From Planctomycetota bacterium (GTDB lineage Bacteria; Planctomycetota; Planctomycetia; Pirellulales; Pirellulaceae): a stretch of 64,000 nt of DNA. A program made the position numbers and the translations under genes. The stretch is taken from positions 12,946 through 76,945 of the forward strand of contig JAJDEH010000288.1 in NCBI GenBank assembly GCA_029259935.1, given 5' to 3'. Below the pieces are notes generated by a model. The model did no database searches. It was not told the DNA's origin and saw only the letters and a list, made by a program, of their open reading frames with translations. Positions 1-12,045 of this stretch are shown piece by piece; the first letter of the stretch is position 1, and each line of letters opens with the position of its first letter.

Positions 1-73
1 ATAGCACCGCGAAGCCAATAACAGTATAGGTCAATGCTTAAAAGTGCGTAGCCCAGTCCGCGCACGTGTGGGG

Positions 74-149
74 CCAGAATTCATGGCGAGCTTAACAATC
101 GCCATGATGAAGACTTAGGTCGCGACTTAACCGCAACCATCGGTCCGCC
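74..149. repeat. Dispersed repeat, copy 1
   Basis: A 76-base stretch beginning CCAGAATTCATGGCGA recurs in the same orientation at 16184-16259, with about 64 of 76 positions identical by eye. Both copies lie in non-coding DNA and follow a GC-rich stretch starting GCCCAG. The rest of positions 1-421 holds no gene I can support. Confidence 0.75.
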
Positions 150-421
150 CGGTTGGGCCTCAAAAAATTCTTGTCTCGAAGCTCGATTTTCTAGCGGTCG
201 GGCGGCGAAAACGCGTTGGTGGAAGTGATTCGTGCAGTTCGGTAAAATTAAGGTAAGGAAGCGAGCGGGGGGGAATAGCGTGAGCAGTCGTATGTTACAA
301 AGGCATGACTGCCCCGCTTTCAAGCCCGGAAATCGATGGCCACGCAAGTGAGCCGTTGGGTGCTGCGCGATCTTGGCGTTTTTTTCGTTCTGTTCGCAAC
401 GACTTAACCTAATAAAGACGC

Positions 422-772
422 ATGGCGAAACTCAAAGTTACCAATCCGTTTTATGCCCTGCTGGTGCTGGTCAGTATCAGCTTTGGAATCACGGCGCTGG
501 CCTATGCGACGTCGTCAGGCATCGCCCAGCGCGATCCGGGGGCGGCGCTCGACGCCATCGAAAAGGGCGAAGGCCTGGTGGCGGTCATGGATCGCTATGG
601 AGTTACGCTGCTGATGGCCGAAGTGAGCCTGTTGGCCGTGACCACCGTGTTGGCGATCGGGACGGATGGCTACTGGACGAAACGAAAACAAAATCAAAGT
701 GAACAAGAACAAATTCAACGTGACAAAAAACAAAAGAACAGTGACCAAAAGTGTCAAGAGGCGTCGTCATAA
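422..772 (+). CDS. Small two-pass membrane protein, unknown function
   Basis: This 116-residue protein has a hydrophobic segment at about residues 10-30 and a second at about 61-80. A short soluble stretch lies between them, and the C-terminal tail is rich in Lys, Gln and Glu, so it probably lies in the cytoplasm. I recognise no family. The start ATG follows an AATAAAG stretch and no strong ribosome binding site is seen. It lies 58 bases upstream of the cupin gene on the same strand and may share its transcript. It resembles the many small hypothetical membrane proteins of planctomycetes. The coding call is reasonably sure; the function is unknown. Confidence 0.65.
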   Translation: MAKLKVTNPFYALLVLVSISFGITALAYATSSGIAQRDPGAALDAIEKGEGLVAVMDRYGVTLLMAEVSLLAVTTVLAIGTDGYWTKRKQNQSEQEQIQRDKKQKNSDQKCQEASS

Positions 773-829
773 TCCGTCAAAGCGGCGGACACTCCCTGAA
801 TTTCTCTTGCACCACAACGGAGGGTTGAA

Positions 830-3225
<2,396 letters not shown>

Positions 3226-3249
3226 GCGGCTGTGACGCATCCCTTACCA

Positions 3250-4965
3250 TCATTCCGGATTGCGGCCGAAGGTCATGATGGTGATGTCGTCGTTTTGGGG
3301 CCGGCCATTGGCGTGGCGACGGACATCGGCGAGCAGCGCCTGGCCGAGTTCCCTCGCGGTGGCGGGTCCGTTCTTTATGAATTCGATCACCCGCTCGGTG
3401 CCGTATAGTTCGCTCTCGGGGTTCATGGCCTCGTCCACGCCGTCGGTGACGATGACGACGATGTCGCCCGGATCGAGTGTGCGCGTTTCTATTTCATAAG
3501 GATAATCGTCGACGACTCCAATCGGCGGGCCGACCAGATCATCGTCAAGCTGCGACACGGTGCCGTCGAGCTTTCGAATGAGCGGCGACATGTGGCCCGC
3601 GTTGGACAGGATCAATTGGTGAGTCTTTGTATCGACAATGGCCAGGATGTAAGTGACGAAACGGCCTTCGACCGCGCTATCGCACATATGGTCGTTGATC
3701 GCGCACATCGCCGGCTCGACCTCGCGCACATGGCGCAACGTGCTTTGCACGCAGCTATGCATTCGCGACATGATCAGCGCGCCGGGCACGCCCTTGCCGG
3801 CCACGTCGCCAAAAGACAGGGCGATCCGGTTGTCGGGCAACACAAAGCAGTCGTAGTAGTCGCCCCCCACGGCTTGCGCCGAATCGTAGGAAGCAAAGAA
3901 TTCGTAGCCGTCGGCGACGGGCAATTCCTCGGGCAACAGAGCCCGCTGTACGTCTTGGGCGATCTCCATTTCGTTGTCTTGTTTTTGCTTTTCCATGTAC
4001 GTGTGCAGCAGCCTGGCATTTTCATACGACAGCGCGGCTTGGCCTGCCACCGTCATCAGAATGTCCAAGTCGTCGTTGGTGAATTGGCCCAGCGGGTTCT
4101 GCGAATCGATGCTGATGATACCGATCACGTCTTCCTCCAAACCCAACAGCGGCGCGCAGATCATCGAATGAATTCGGAGATCCGAGATCGACTCACTGCC
4201 ACTGAACTTTGCGTCGGTCGCCGCATCGGCCGACAACACGGCGGCTTTGTCGGCCAGCACCTTGTTCACGATCGTCCGGCTGAGCCGCACGGTTGCATCG
4301 GCGTGCGCCTGGCGGTGCTTGAACGCGCGCGGCACCATTTGCCCCGTGGCCTCGTCTTTCAGCAATACACAACCGCGGTCGGCGTACTTGAAGATGCGGA
4401 ACAGCGAGTCGAGTACTTTGGGCAGCAGCGAATTCAAATCCAACGTGCCGGCCAGGCTGCTGCTGATCTCCAAGACCGCTTTCAGCTTGACTTCGGGGTT
4501 GACCTCCAGCACTCCGTAACGTCCCGTTCCGCTGATGGTGCTGGTGATGGTCGCTGGGTCGTCGGTTTGTTCAACGTTCTTCGAGGTCGCCAGCAGACCA
4601 GTATCCATGGTCATGCCGCCGCCAAGTGTGTCTGCGGAAGCGGAACGTGGCGCGGCAATCGCGGGGACGGGCGCGGCGTCCGGGTGATCGAAGCGGGCCG
4701 GTGTCTGCCCAAAATGAACGACGTCGTTGTGAATCAACTTGACGCGGTTGCTGATTCGCTCCTGATTATGAAAGGTGCCATTGCGGCTGCCCACGTCCAG
4801 CAGAAAGACGTCATCTTCTTCCACCGTGATTTGAGCGTGTTTGCCGGACACTGTCGGACCCAGCACTTGGACCATGTTGTCCGGCAGGCGGCCAATCGTG
4901 TTGGGTCCCGGGTGGAGTTGATAGACGTTTCGTTGTCCGTCCTGTTCAACAATGAGTGAAGGCAT
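3250..4965 (-). CDS. FHA-GAF-PP2C (SpoIIE/RsbU-type) serine/threonine phosphatase
   Basis: This 571-residue soluble signalling protein has three domains. An N-terminal FHA domain (about 20-95) carries GRLPDN, SGKHAQI and SRNGTF, which in this family reads phosphothreonine peptides. A GAF domain spans about 165-325. A C-terminal SpoIIE-like PP2C phosphatase starts near 345 and has the metal-ligand motifs GGDYYD and FGDVAGKG and the late TDGVDEA. By family, such proteins dephosphorylate anti-sigma-factor antagonists or Ser/Thr kinase targets. No kinase or antagonist gene is adjacent. It is convergent with ligA, with only 24 bases between stops. Substrate and signal are unknown. Confidence 0.9.
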   Translation of the reverse strand: MPSLIVEQDGQRNVYQLHPGPNTIGRLPDNMVQVLGPTVSGKHAQITVEEDDVFLLDVGSRNGTFHNQERISNRVKLIHNDVVHFGQTPARFDHPDAAPVPAIAAPRSASADTLGGGMTMDTGLLATSKNVEQTDDPATITSTISGTGRYGVLEVNPEVKLKAVLEISSSLAGTLDLNSLLPKVLDSLFRIFKYADRGCVLLKDEATGQMVPRAFKHRQAHADATVRLSRTIVNKVLADKAAVLSADAATDAKFSGSESISDLRIHSMICAPLLGLEEDVIGIISIDSQNPLGQFTNDDLDILMTVAGQAALSYENARLLHTYMEKQKQDNEMEIAQDVQRALLPEELPVADGYEFFASYDSAQAVGGDYYDCFVLPDNRIALSFGDVAGKGVPGALIMSRMHSCVQSTLRHVREVEPAMCAINDHMCDSAVEGRFVTYILAIVDTKTHQLILSNAGHMSPLIRKLDGTVSQLDDDLVGPPIGVVDDYPYEIETRTLDPGDIVVIVTDGVDEAMNPESELYGTERVIEFIKNGPATARELGQALLADVRRHANGRPQNDDITIMTFGRNPE

Positions 4966-5245
4966 GATCTGGCTCGACTGATAGTAATCCGCGAAGAATT
5001 CCCAATGTTCTTGATTTTGCGCCCGCGGCCATGATGTTCCAAGGACCCATTGAATCGCTTTGTGAACCGGCCGGGGATTTTAGTGAAAACCGCCGGTTTC
5101 TCCGCCTACTTCTCCGCTCGAACTGATCAATTTAGCACAAATTCCCGGCCCGTGACCAAACGTGTCCGCCCGTCCGCGAAAAATAACTCCAGACAAGGAC
5201 AGTTGCTCAAACCCGAGCGGCACTTGCCCACCAAAAGGAGTTGTC

Positions 5246-5443
5246 ATGCGAAGACCATCATCAACAAGCAGAAAGAATCGGAGACGCAGGGGACCAGAAC
5301 ACATCAGCGTCCTCATGCAGGTCATTCTGGCTCGCTACAACATCGACATCGACTTGGAAGCCGATGAGGAGCAACCTCTTCAGATGACACTTTTTGACGA
5401 CGAACCGCAAGATGCCTCCCGCGAGTTGGTAGCTCATTACTAG
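5246..5443 (+). CDS. Small acidic-tailed protein upstream of csrA, unknown
   Basis: This 65-residue ORF begins at an ATG preceded by AAAGGAG at a suitable distance, which is why I prefer it over an earlier in-frame start. The N-terminus is very basic (RRPSSTSRKNRRRRG), followed by a likely helix with VLMQVILARYNID and an acidic stretch DLEADEEQP, then MTLFDDE. It is not a recognised family. It lies 61 bases upstream of csrA on the same strand and is probably co-transcribed. A basic head with an acidic tail next to an RNA-binding regulator could mean nucleic-acid binding or CsrA modulation, but that is speculation. Confidence 0.6.
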   Translation: MRRPSSTSRKNRRRRGPEHISVLMQVILARYNIDIDLEADEEQPLQMTLFDDEPQDASRELVAHY

Positions 5444-5504
5444 AAAGCCGCTTTTCAGCAGTCCATGCCCGTTTCCCATTTCACTTATTCAAGGAAGAAT
5501 CGCC

Positions 5505-5711
5505 ATGTTAGTTTTGACACGCAAGAGAAACGACGAAATCGTCGTGGATAACCAGATCACGATCCGAGTTCTGCAAATCACCGGAAATCGAATTCGGCTC
5601 GGCATCGACGCCCCCAGCGCGACCACGATCCGACGCGGCGAATTGCAACCGCTTGATGACCTCGAACGACCATCCAGCTCGATGCACGAATGCAATCCGG
5701 ACGTGCAATGA
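5505..5711 (+). CDS. csrA: Carbon storage regulator CsrA
   Basis: This is a 68-residue CsrA/RsmA protein. It begins MLVLTRKRNDEI, continues with the beta-strand core ITIRVLQITGNRIRLGIDAP, and has the RRGEL stretch. CsrA dimers bind GGA motifs in mRNA leaders and repress or stabilise translation. The core is complete. The roughly 20-residue polar tail after it is unlike the RNA-binding part and is typical of variable CsrA ends. A good ribosome binding site (AAGGAAG) precedes ATG 5505. No fliW or flagellar gene is nearby, so the usual CsrA antagonist is not encoded in this window. Confidence 0.95.
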   Translation: MLVLTRKRNDEIVVDNQITIRVLQITGNRIRLGIDAPSATTIRRGELQPLDDLERPSSSMHECNPDVQ

Positions 5712-5899
5712 TGATCGTGCAAACACTACGCTTCAAAGATTCGGTTTTGAAGGCAACGAGAAGATGCAGTGGCGCGGGGGCGTCCCCTAGGCTCGCGACG
5801 TCCCCGTGCGCCAACACGAAGTGTGGAATCGTTTGGCGATTAGTGTGCCGGTTACTATCCCGAACAGCATCTGCATTAAGCCAATTCGCCCTTGAATCC

Positions 5900-7186
5900 T
5901 CAATTCTCAGATCCTCGACTTCTTTCGCTTGCCTTGCTTGGCGCGGTAGGGGGCATCTCGCCATACTGCGCGCGGAACATCGCTTGTGCCTTGGTTTGAT
6001 GGTCCGAGGGACGACTGCAAACAAATGTCAAATGCGTTTTCGCGGCGCTCACTAACTTGGCAAGCTGCTGTTTTTCGTTGGCTGTTGGTTCGGTCTTTGA
6101 TTGGATGGGCTTGGCGCTGGCCAGATACGCACGCGCCAACGACAATCGCAAGCCGAGCCAATCGGGCATCCGGGATTCGTGATCCTTGAGGGCCGCGATG
6201 TCGGACCCCACTTCCTTGATGACGCGTTCATACTGCCTGACCTCATCGTGCAACCAGCATTCGGCCGCCACGACGAGCGTCCGGCGGCGAACTGCCTTTA
6301 AAACGTTCGCGTCCTTCGATTGTGCCAACAGATCATCAAAACACTCCGTCGCGTTTGAAAATTCCTCGAGTTTTACCCAGCAGCGACCTTCGTAAATTCG
6401 CGCAAACAACCCGGCCACTTGCCGGCGGTAGGTAGAGTGGAATTCTCCGTATTCTTTGGCGGCTGCCTGCAGAGCTTCACGGCGTTTCGCATGCTTTTCG
6501 ATGTAGGAATCCCCAAGCTCCTCTTGGATCGTGGGAAGCAGCAGTCGGGCTTGAAGATAGACGGAACGATATTTATCTCGCAGTTGAATCAGACTCTTGT
6601 GGTCGGGATCGGCGTGATCCAGATTCATCGCAATTTCTTCCAACTTACGCTTCAATTGTTCGCGAACGCCGGCAAGGATTTGAGCGGCCTCACGGTAATG
6701 ATCGCGAGCTTCTTTTAACAGCCGATCCGTTTCGTCTTTCGTCAACTTTGGGTGATTCGAACCGCCTAACTTCCTCCGAGCTCCTTCCACGAGGACGTTT
6801 GCCAAACGAGATTGTGCATTGGGAACGGACGAGTGAGTTCTTTGTGTTTCGCAAAAACGCTTTAGGAAGTCAGCGGCCCGCAGGAGTTGATTTTCCCTCC
6901 TGGCAGGGTCTCGTTCCGCCCGCGACATTTGAATGAGGGTGATGCCTCGTTCGTAGTCGATGACGGAAAGGACTTCCTTCGGCGCGTTCATTTCCTCGGC
7001 GATGCGGTCCAAGTACTCGAGGGCCTCGGCGTACAGGCCACGGCGGCGCAATCCCTCTAAGAATTCAAGCTCCTGCTCTTCCGCGCTTCCCATCACCAGC
7101 GGACCCAGGAATATGAGCAAAACCAGTGCCAGGAGGCATCGTTCCCGCCCGTTCGCTGACAATTCGTGTCGTAGCAATCCGGTCAT
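5900..7186 (-). CDS. Secreted helical-repeat (TPR-like) protein
   Basis: This is a 428-residue protein from the ATG at 7186, chosen because GGAGA lies seven bases upstream; an in-frame GTG earlier has no such site. It has a hydrophobic signal-like segment at about residues 16-33 (LLALVLLIFLGPLVMGSA). The rest is charged and helical, with repeated Ala/Glu/Leu-rich hairpins such as RRGLYAEALEYLDRI, which look like TPR units. No catalytic motif is seen. It follows the 1565-residue sigma-linked membrane protein by 136 bases on the same strand and may be a third member of that locus, for example a periplasmic partner. That is inferred only from position. Confidence 0.7.
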   Translation of the reverse strand: MTGLLRHELSANGRERCLLALVLLIFLGPLVMGSAEEQELEFLEGLRRRGLYAEALEYLDRIAEEMNAPKEVLSVIDYERGITLIQMSRAERDPARRENQLLRAADFLKRFCETQRTHSSVPNAQSRLANVLVEGARRKLGGSNHPKLTKDETDRLLKEARDHYREAAQILAGVREQLKRKLEEIAMNLDHADPDHKSLIQLRDKYRSVYLQARLLLPTIQEELGDSYIEKHAKRREALQAAAKEYGEFHSTYRRQVAGLFARIYEGRCWVKLEEFSNATECFDDLLAQSKDANVLKAVRRRTLVVAAECWLHDEVRQYERVIKEVGSDIAALKDHESRMPDWLGLRLSLARAYLASAKPIQSKTEPTANEKQQLAKLVSAAKTHLTFVCSRPSDHQTKAQAMFRAQYGEMPPTAPSKASERSRGSEN

Positions 7187-7343
7187 TCGTGTATCTCCGG
7201 GAGGCACAAATCGGATACTCAGAATGCAGGTTGTTCGATGTTCAGCCTGCTAATTATTCCGGACCACGACGAAGTGCGGGTTGATCCGAGGCATGCTAAA
7301 CCGCATCACCACTCGGGCTGACAAGGTGAGACTGGCCGAATCC

Positions 7344-10300
7344 CTAGGGCTTTGGGACTTTGGCCTTGGGAATCAGCTCCACGAGTTCTCGAATGGGGTC
7401 CTCTTGGCCTCGGCCATAAAACGTCCACAACCGATCATTGTGAACTAGCATTGGACCCATTCTGGGATCTTTGTCGTCGCGGCCCTTCAGGTCGGTGGTT
7501 TCGGTCACCGCGCCGGTCGCTGGGTCGATCCAAGCTAGGCGTGGGCTGAAGATCTTTGGATCGGCTTCGGTGGCGACGCGCGTGGCGTAAAGAATCGTTC
7601 CATCCGGACCGCACACATGAGCGTCCAAGATGGGCGTGGCTTCGTGCCGCCAGAGAAACGCTCCGTCGTCGGTCGACAGCGCTACGAATCCGCCGTCGGT
7701 TTGGAGCAGAACACGATCTGGCGACGAACCCACGATCCGCCGAATATCGGGCAAGGTGCGCCGCCACAGCAGGTCGCCGGTATCGGCGTCGAGACAATCG
7801 ACGGAGCGCACGCAAGGCTGCGACACATATAACCGACCGCCTACTGAAATCGGAGCTTGGAAATACTGCGTCACCCAGTTTGTCTCTTGTTGCGGCGGCA
7901 GGACGATGTGCCGCCGAATCCAACGCACTTCTCCCGAATGATCGCAGCAAACCGTAATCCCGCCCAACGAGGCGACGATTGAATTCTCCAAGCGTGTCGC
8001 GGCGCAAAACCGGCGCACCCACCAGGCTGGATTGAGGTCCAACAACTGGCGGCTGCTCACCACTTCACCCGTGTCGGCCGAGAACTTGGTGAGCTTTAGT
8101 TTGCTGCGTTGCTCATTTTCCTTGACCACCACCAGCGCGACTAACTGATTTTGGATGATCATCGGATCGCTGACGACAAACTCATTCGGCAGCCGTTCGG
8201 CGTTCCAAATGATCGCGCCCGTTTTTTGATCATGGCAGACGAGCTTGGGGCCATGTCCGAACAGTTGCCGCACGTAGACCCGCCCGTCGGCGATCAGTGG
8301 AAACATCGGCGTCAGCGCCCAGTCTTGAGACCGCAACATCTTGCCGGCCGGCTGAACGCTCTGCCAGCGGCGGTTTCCGTTGGCGATATCGTAGGCCGCG
8401 ACTTGAAACCGATTGCTGACGTACAGCGCGTCGCCGGCAATCACGGGCCCGATTTGCCGATCGACCCAAGGTACTTGATGCTGCCGCACATAGGTAGTCA
8501 CTTCGGTTGCCGGATCGCTGCCAACTCGGCCATCCAATCGACCCCGTACATGCGCGTCGAAGTCGCTTGGTGAAGGCGCACTTGGAGGGGGCGTTACATG
8601 CTTCGTCGATGCCGGCGCTGGCCGAGCGAGCATTTCCGTGATTAACGACTCGAACTCCGCGGCCGTCAATTGTAGGTCGTTCAATTGGATCGATTTCGTA
8701 ATCGGCTGGCCGAGTTCCTGTCCCAGCATGGCTCCCGTCAAACGACGCCGCGCCGCCAAATCATTTCGCAAAGATGCCGTCGCGCCCGTCTGGGCCTGCT
8801 CATATTCCCACAAAGCGCGCGAAAACCAGCCGCTGGATAAAGCTCGGTCACCGAGCCAACGATGCGTTTGGGCGGCCGCTGCGGTGCCTTCAAACTGGAC
8901 CGACGCCAACCGGACCGCCCGTTCATCTCCCGCCGCGATGGCGCGACGGACGCGCAGTTGTGCCAACGAACTAAATTGCTGACTGAGGGCTTCACGCAGC
9001 TCGGCGTTGTGACGTAGCGCCAATTTGACAGCCACCGGCAGCGACACGAACAGCAGTTCATCATGGCTGTGCGGCGCGACACCCGAGTGCGCGTGGGCGT
9101 CCAATGCCGCGATCATGCGAGCCCCTTCATCGAAGGCTTCACTTTCGAGGATCGCCTTGAGTTCCGCCACGACATTGTAGGCATCCTTACTCAATTCCTC
9201 GTTCAGCGGATGACGCCACTGCGGGTTGCGCGCGTTGGCGGTGTTCACCGTCGCGTACCCGCTGATTTCATCCGTCGCCGCGTGCTCGGCCCATTCGACC
9301 AGCGGCAGTTGCTGATGTTGATGAAAAAATCGCAAACGCTGGCAGAACTGGAAGGCTTCGTCCCATTTCTGCTCGTACAACAAATGCAACAATTCGTGGC
9401 GGATCGTCGCTTTGCGTTCGGCGGGCAACACTTGTCGATAGCCGAAAGGCACTCGGATCAGATCGCGGCGAATCCAGGAATAAGGGCGGTGGCCTTGCGT
9501 TCGTTGAGCTTCGATGGCGATGTCGTTGAATCGATTGATGGTCGCCTTTTGGAAGACTTGATTGCGACCATCGACAAGCAGAGTCGCCTCGTGCAACAGT
9601 TTGCGCCGCTCGTCGAGCGACAAAACCTCGACACTCGGATCGTCAAGCAAACTCTGCAGGACGTCCCAGTTCAACTGCGAACTGGTGCCAGCCCCAAGGG
9701 TGCGAATCGCACAGGCCCGTCGCCATGCTGCCGGATCCTGACCTTCCGGACAAGTTTCATCCACCGCTGTCTGCCAGGCAGGCATGGCGGTCAACAGATG
9801 AAATGACCTCGCATTCTTGATTAGCGTCGAGTCGGCCAAAGACTCAAGTGCTCGTAGCGGACGCAACTCGACCCGGCGAAGCTTGATTCGCAGGTCTGGT
9901 TGATTGGCGACGTGGAATAGTCCCAGATTCCAGCCCGCGCCGGCTGCCAGCGGGTAGACCTCGGCCGTCTCGGCCCAATGCTGGCCATCATGACTCGTCC
10001 ACCAACGCAAATGCCCACCGCCCACCAGCAGACGCAGCCAAACTCGCGGCCGGCAATATGGAACGGGACGCTCGACGATCGTCGCATGATCGCCTTCGAT
10101 ATAATCATCCTGCGCGCGGGGAAACAAGCACAAGCCGCCGTCGCGCGTGTTGCGGACGAATCGTAAAATGACTTGCGGGATGTTGTTTTCCTGGCAAAGG
10201 AATAGTCCCGTGCCCGGCGTCGCATGCTCGATTTCAAAGATCACTTCGCTCAGCCCCGTATAGGGCACCGGCGTCACCACCCAGCCTCGTTTGTCCGACT

Positions 10301-12041
10301 TGTTGGCCGCAAGCTGAACGCTGCCATCTTCGAAACGTTCCAAGCGAGCATGGGCGTGGATTTGTTCAACCCAGGGCAAGTCAGCGGGAGCGGCCACGGC
10401 AACTCGCTCTTCGGCGACCGGAGCGGCTGCCGGGAAATCTTTGCAGCGGGTCATGGTGATACCATGAAACGCCGTCTTGCCCTCAAAGTAGATTTGCTCG
10501 GGCGGCTCGGCCATTGGCACCCGCATCAGAATCACGTCGCCCCGGCTCATCACCAGTTGACCTTGGTGATGGCGAAGTTCAAACGGTCCGCCATGACGAA
10601 TCTCCGTGCGGCTGTGGCGATTTTCGTCGCCCGCGACCAGCGCGAAAGTTTCGGGCGTTATCCCGTCCGGCTTGCGCGTGGTGGCATAAGCTTCCCAGCG
10701 AAAGTTGAAATCCTGGTAATAAACCAGCGTGACCCCTTCGGTGCCCTTAAAGCAATGAATTCGCAGCCGATTGTACGAATCCAACCAGAGGCGCAAGCCG
10801 GCATCGCCGCGAAGCGGCGCTTTTAGGCGGACCAAGCCCTCGATCCAACCCGCCTCGCCAACGGCGGTTGCTTGCTTGAAGAATTTGGAAGGCTGACCTG
10901 CGACGGGCTCGAACCACTTCTGCAAAGTCTCTACCTGCGGAAGCGATTTGGCGGTATCGAAGGACTCGAAACAGATGTCCGCGAATGACCGTGACTCGGC
11001 GGGATCGGCCAAGATGGCTTGCCACGGCTTGTTCGGATCGGCGGCCACCACGGCAGGTTTGTCAGCAGCAGGAATTTTTTCCTTGGGAGGTTCTTGCGCG
11101 GGCTTGGCGACTTCCGGCTTTTTGTCGTCGGTCGTCGCGGGCGTTTTGTCCGTTCCTTCGGAACCGGCGGGATCGGCATCTTTCGCCGCCACCAGCGGTT
11201 CTTCCGGTTCGACGATCTGGAATCGGTCTATGTGAGGAAAAACTGTCGGCGTATCCAAGCGGATCGAATTCTGTCCCTCGATAAACGCAAACTTGCCTAG
11301 CGAGACCCACTCCATATGTTGGACCCCGTTGCCGCCTGTTTGGTCGCCGAGTACGAAACCGGCGGCTGTCTTACCATTGATGGTTAGATTGAGCGGGCGG
11401 CTATCCATCGATGCGTAGCGGGCCTTCAGTTCGAATTCACCCGCCGTGGGCAACGCCACTTGAAACTCAGCAAACGCCGGCGACGCCGGGCTGTGGATGA
11501 CTTTTGTTTTGGCACTTCCCCACTTTTCGTTATCCACGACAACATTGCCGTCGGAAAACGCTTCCGCTTCGAAGCGGATTGACAGTTTGATCTCTGTTGG
11601 ATTCGCATCGGCATCTTTAGCGACACCTGCCCCCGGTTTGACCTTGGTATCGCCATTCGCCGAAGAGCTTGGAGATCCTTGCGCCGGCTCTTCGGCGCGC
11701 TGCTCGGGCTTGTTCGAATTAGTACTCCCGAAACGATTGCTGGTAAGCAACAACACCAGGACAGCGCAAAATGTCAGGCACAGGAAGAGGGCGATCGCCG
11801 ATACGAAACCGCTACCGCGGCTGTCGGGCGGCGCATCACGATGGTTCACAATCAACTCGACCGATACATTGACGCTGCCAAGTTGTTGGTGCAGGCACTC
11901 TTCCAGATTGAGTTGGCCCAGTACTTCCCCACGAACCTCCTCGGACTTCGGCAGCCGGCGACGCAGCAGGCCGATCTCGGCGGGGGTCAGATCCTCCAGT
12001 GCTTTACGCTGAAGGAGTTCCATCAACTCTTGGTCAGTCAT
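7344..12041 (-). CDS. Giant sigma-factor-linked membrane protein with PQQ-like beta-propeller
   Basis: This 1565-residue protein starts four bases after the ECF sigma gene stops. Residues 1-75 are a charged helical cytoplasmic domain (LTPAEIGLLRRRL), as expected of an anti-sigma segment. A single membrane helix lies at about 79-101. A low-complexity linker is followed by a carbohydrate-binding-like beta region (about 150-280), then two DUF1080/lectin-like beta regions (about 345-560 and 580-740). A long helical region (about 770-1120) contains HELLH at residues 882-886. A C-terminal PQQ-like propeller runs from about 1175 to 1560. By analogy with planctomycete sigma/membrane pairs it probably holds the sigma factor until an outside ligand is sensed. 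The ligand is unknown. Confidence 0.8.
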   Translation of the reverse strand: MTDQELMELLQRKALEDLTPAEIGLLRRRLPKSEEVRGEVLGQLNLEECLHQQLGSVNVSVELIVNHRDAPPDSRGSGFVSAIALFLCLTFCAVLVLLLTSNRFGSTNSNKPEQRAEEPAQGSPSSSANGDTKVKPGAGVAKDADANPTEIKLSIRFEAEAFSDGNVVVDNEKWGSAKTKVIHSPASPAFAEFQVALPTAGEFELKARYASMDSRPLNLTINGKTAAGFVLGDQTGGNGVQHMEWVSLGKFAFIEGQNSIRLDTPTVFPHIDRFQIVEPEEPLVAAKDADPAGSEGTDKTPATTDDKKPEVAKPAQEPPKEKIPAADKPAVVAADPNKPWQAILADPAESRSFADICFESFDTAKSLPQVETLQKWFEPVAGQPSKFFKQATAVGEAGWIEGLVRLKAPLRGDAGLRLWLDSYNRLRIHCFKGTEGVTLVYYQDFNFRWEAYATTRKPDGITPETFALVAGDENRHSRTEIRHGGPFELRHHQGQLVMSRGDVILMRVPMAEPPEQIYFEGKTAFHGITMTRCKDFPAAAPVAEERVAVAAPADLPWVEQIHAHARLERFEDGSVQLAANKSDKRGWVVTPVPYTGLSEVIFEIEHATPGTGLFLCQENNIPQVILRFVRNTRDGGLCLFPRAQDDYIEGDHATIVERPVPYCRPRVWLRLLVGGGHLRWWTSHDGQHWAETAEVYPLAAGAGWNLGLFHVANQPDLRIKLRRVELRPLRALESLADSTLIKNARSFHLLTAMPAWQTAVDETCPEGQDPAAWRRACAIRTLGAGTSSQLNWDVLQSLLDDPSVEVLSLDERRKLLHEATLLVDGRNQVFQKATINRFNDIAIEAQRTQGHRPYSWIRRDLIRVPFGYRQVLPAERKATIRHELLHLLYEQKWDEAFQFCQRLRFFHQHQQLPLVEWAEHAATDEISGYATVNTANARNPQWRHPLNEELSKDAYNVVAELKAILESEAFDEGARMIAALDAHAHSGVAPHSHDELLFVSLPVAVKLALRHNAELREALSQQFSSLAQLRVRRAIAAGDERAVRLASVQFEGTAAAAQTHRWLGDRALSSGWFSRALWEYEQAQTGATASLRNDLAARRRLTGAMLGQELGQPITKSIQLNDLQLTAAEFESLITEMLARPAPASTKHVTPPPSAPSPSDFDAHVRGRLDGRVGSDPATEVTTYVRQHQVPWVDRQIGPVIAGDALYVSNRFQVAAYDIANGNRRWQSVQPAGKMLRSQDWALTPMFPLIADGRVYVRQLFGHGPKLVCHDQKTGAIIWNAERLPNEFVVSDPMIIQNQLVALVVVKENEQRSKLKLTKFSADTGEVVSSRQLLDLNPAWWVRRFCAATRLENSIVASLGGITVCCDHSGEVRWIRRHIVLPPQQETNWVTQYFQAPISVGGRLYVSQPCVRSVDCLDADTGDLLWRRTLPDIRRIVGSSPDRVLLQTDGGFVALSTDDGAFLWRHEATPILDAHVCGPDGTILYATRVATEADPKIFSPRLAWIDPATGAVTETTDLKGRDDKDPRMGPMLVHNDRLWTFYGRGQEDPIRELVELIPKAKVPKP

Positions 12042-12045
12042 CAGG

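Noticed and set aside
3592..4959. Long open frame opposite the FHA-GAF-PP2C gene
   Set aside because: It lies fully antisense to a gene with clear domains and is rich in His, Arg and Gln from codon-phase bias; no family features.
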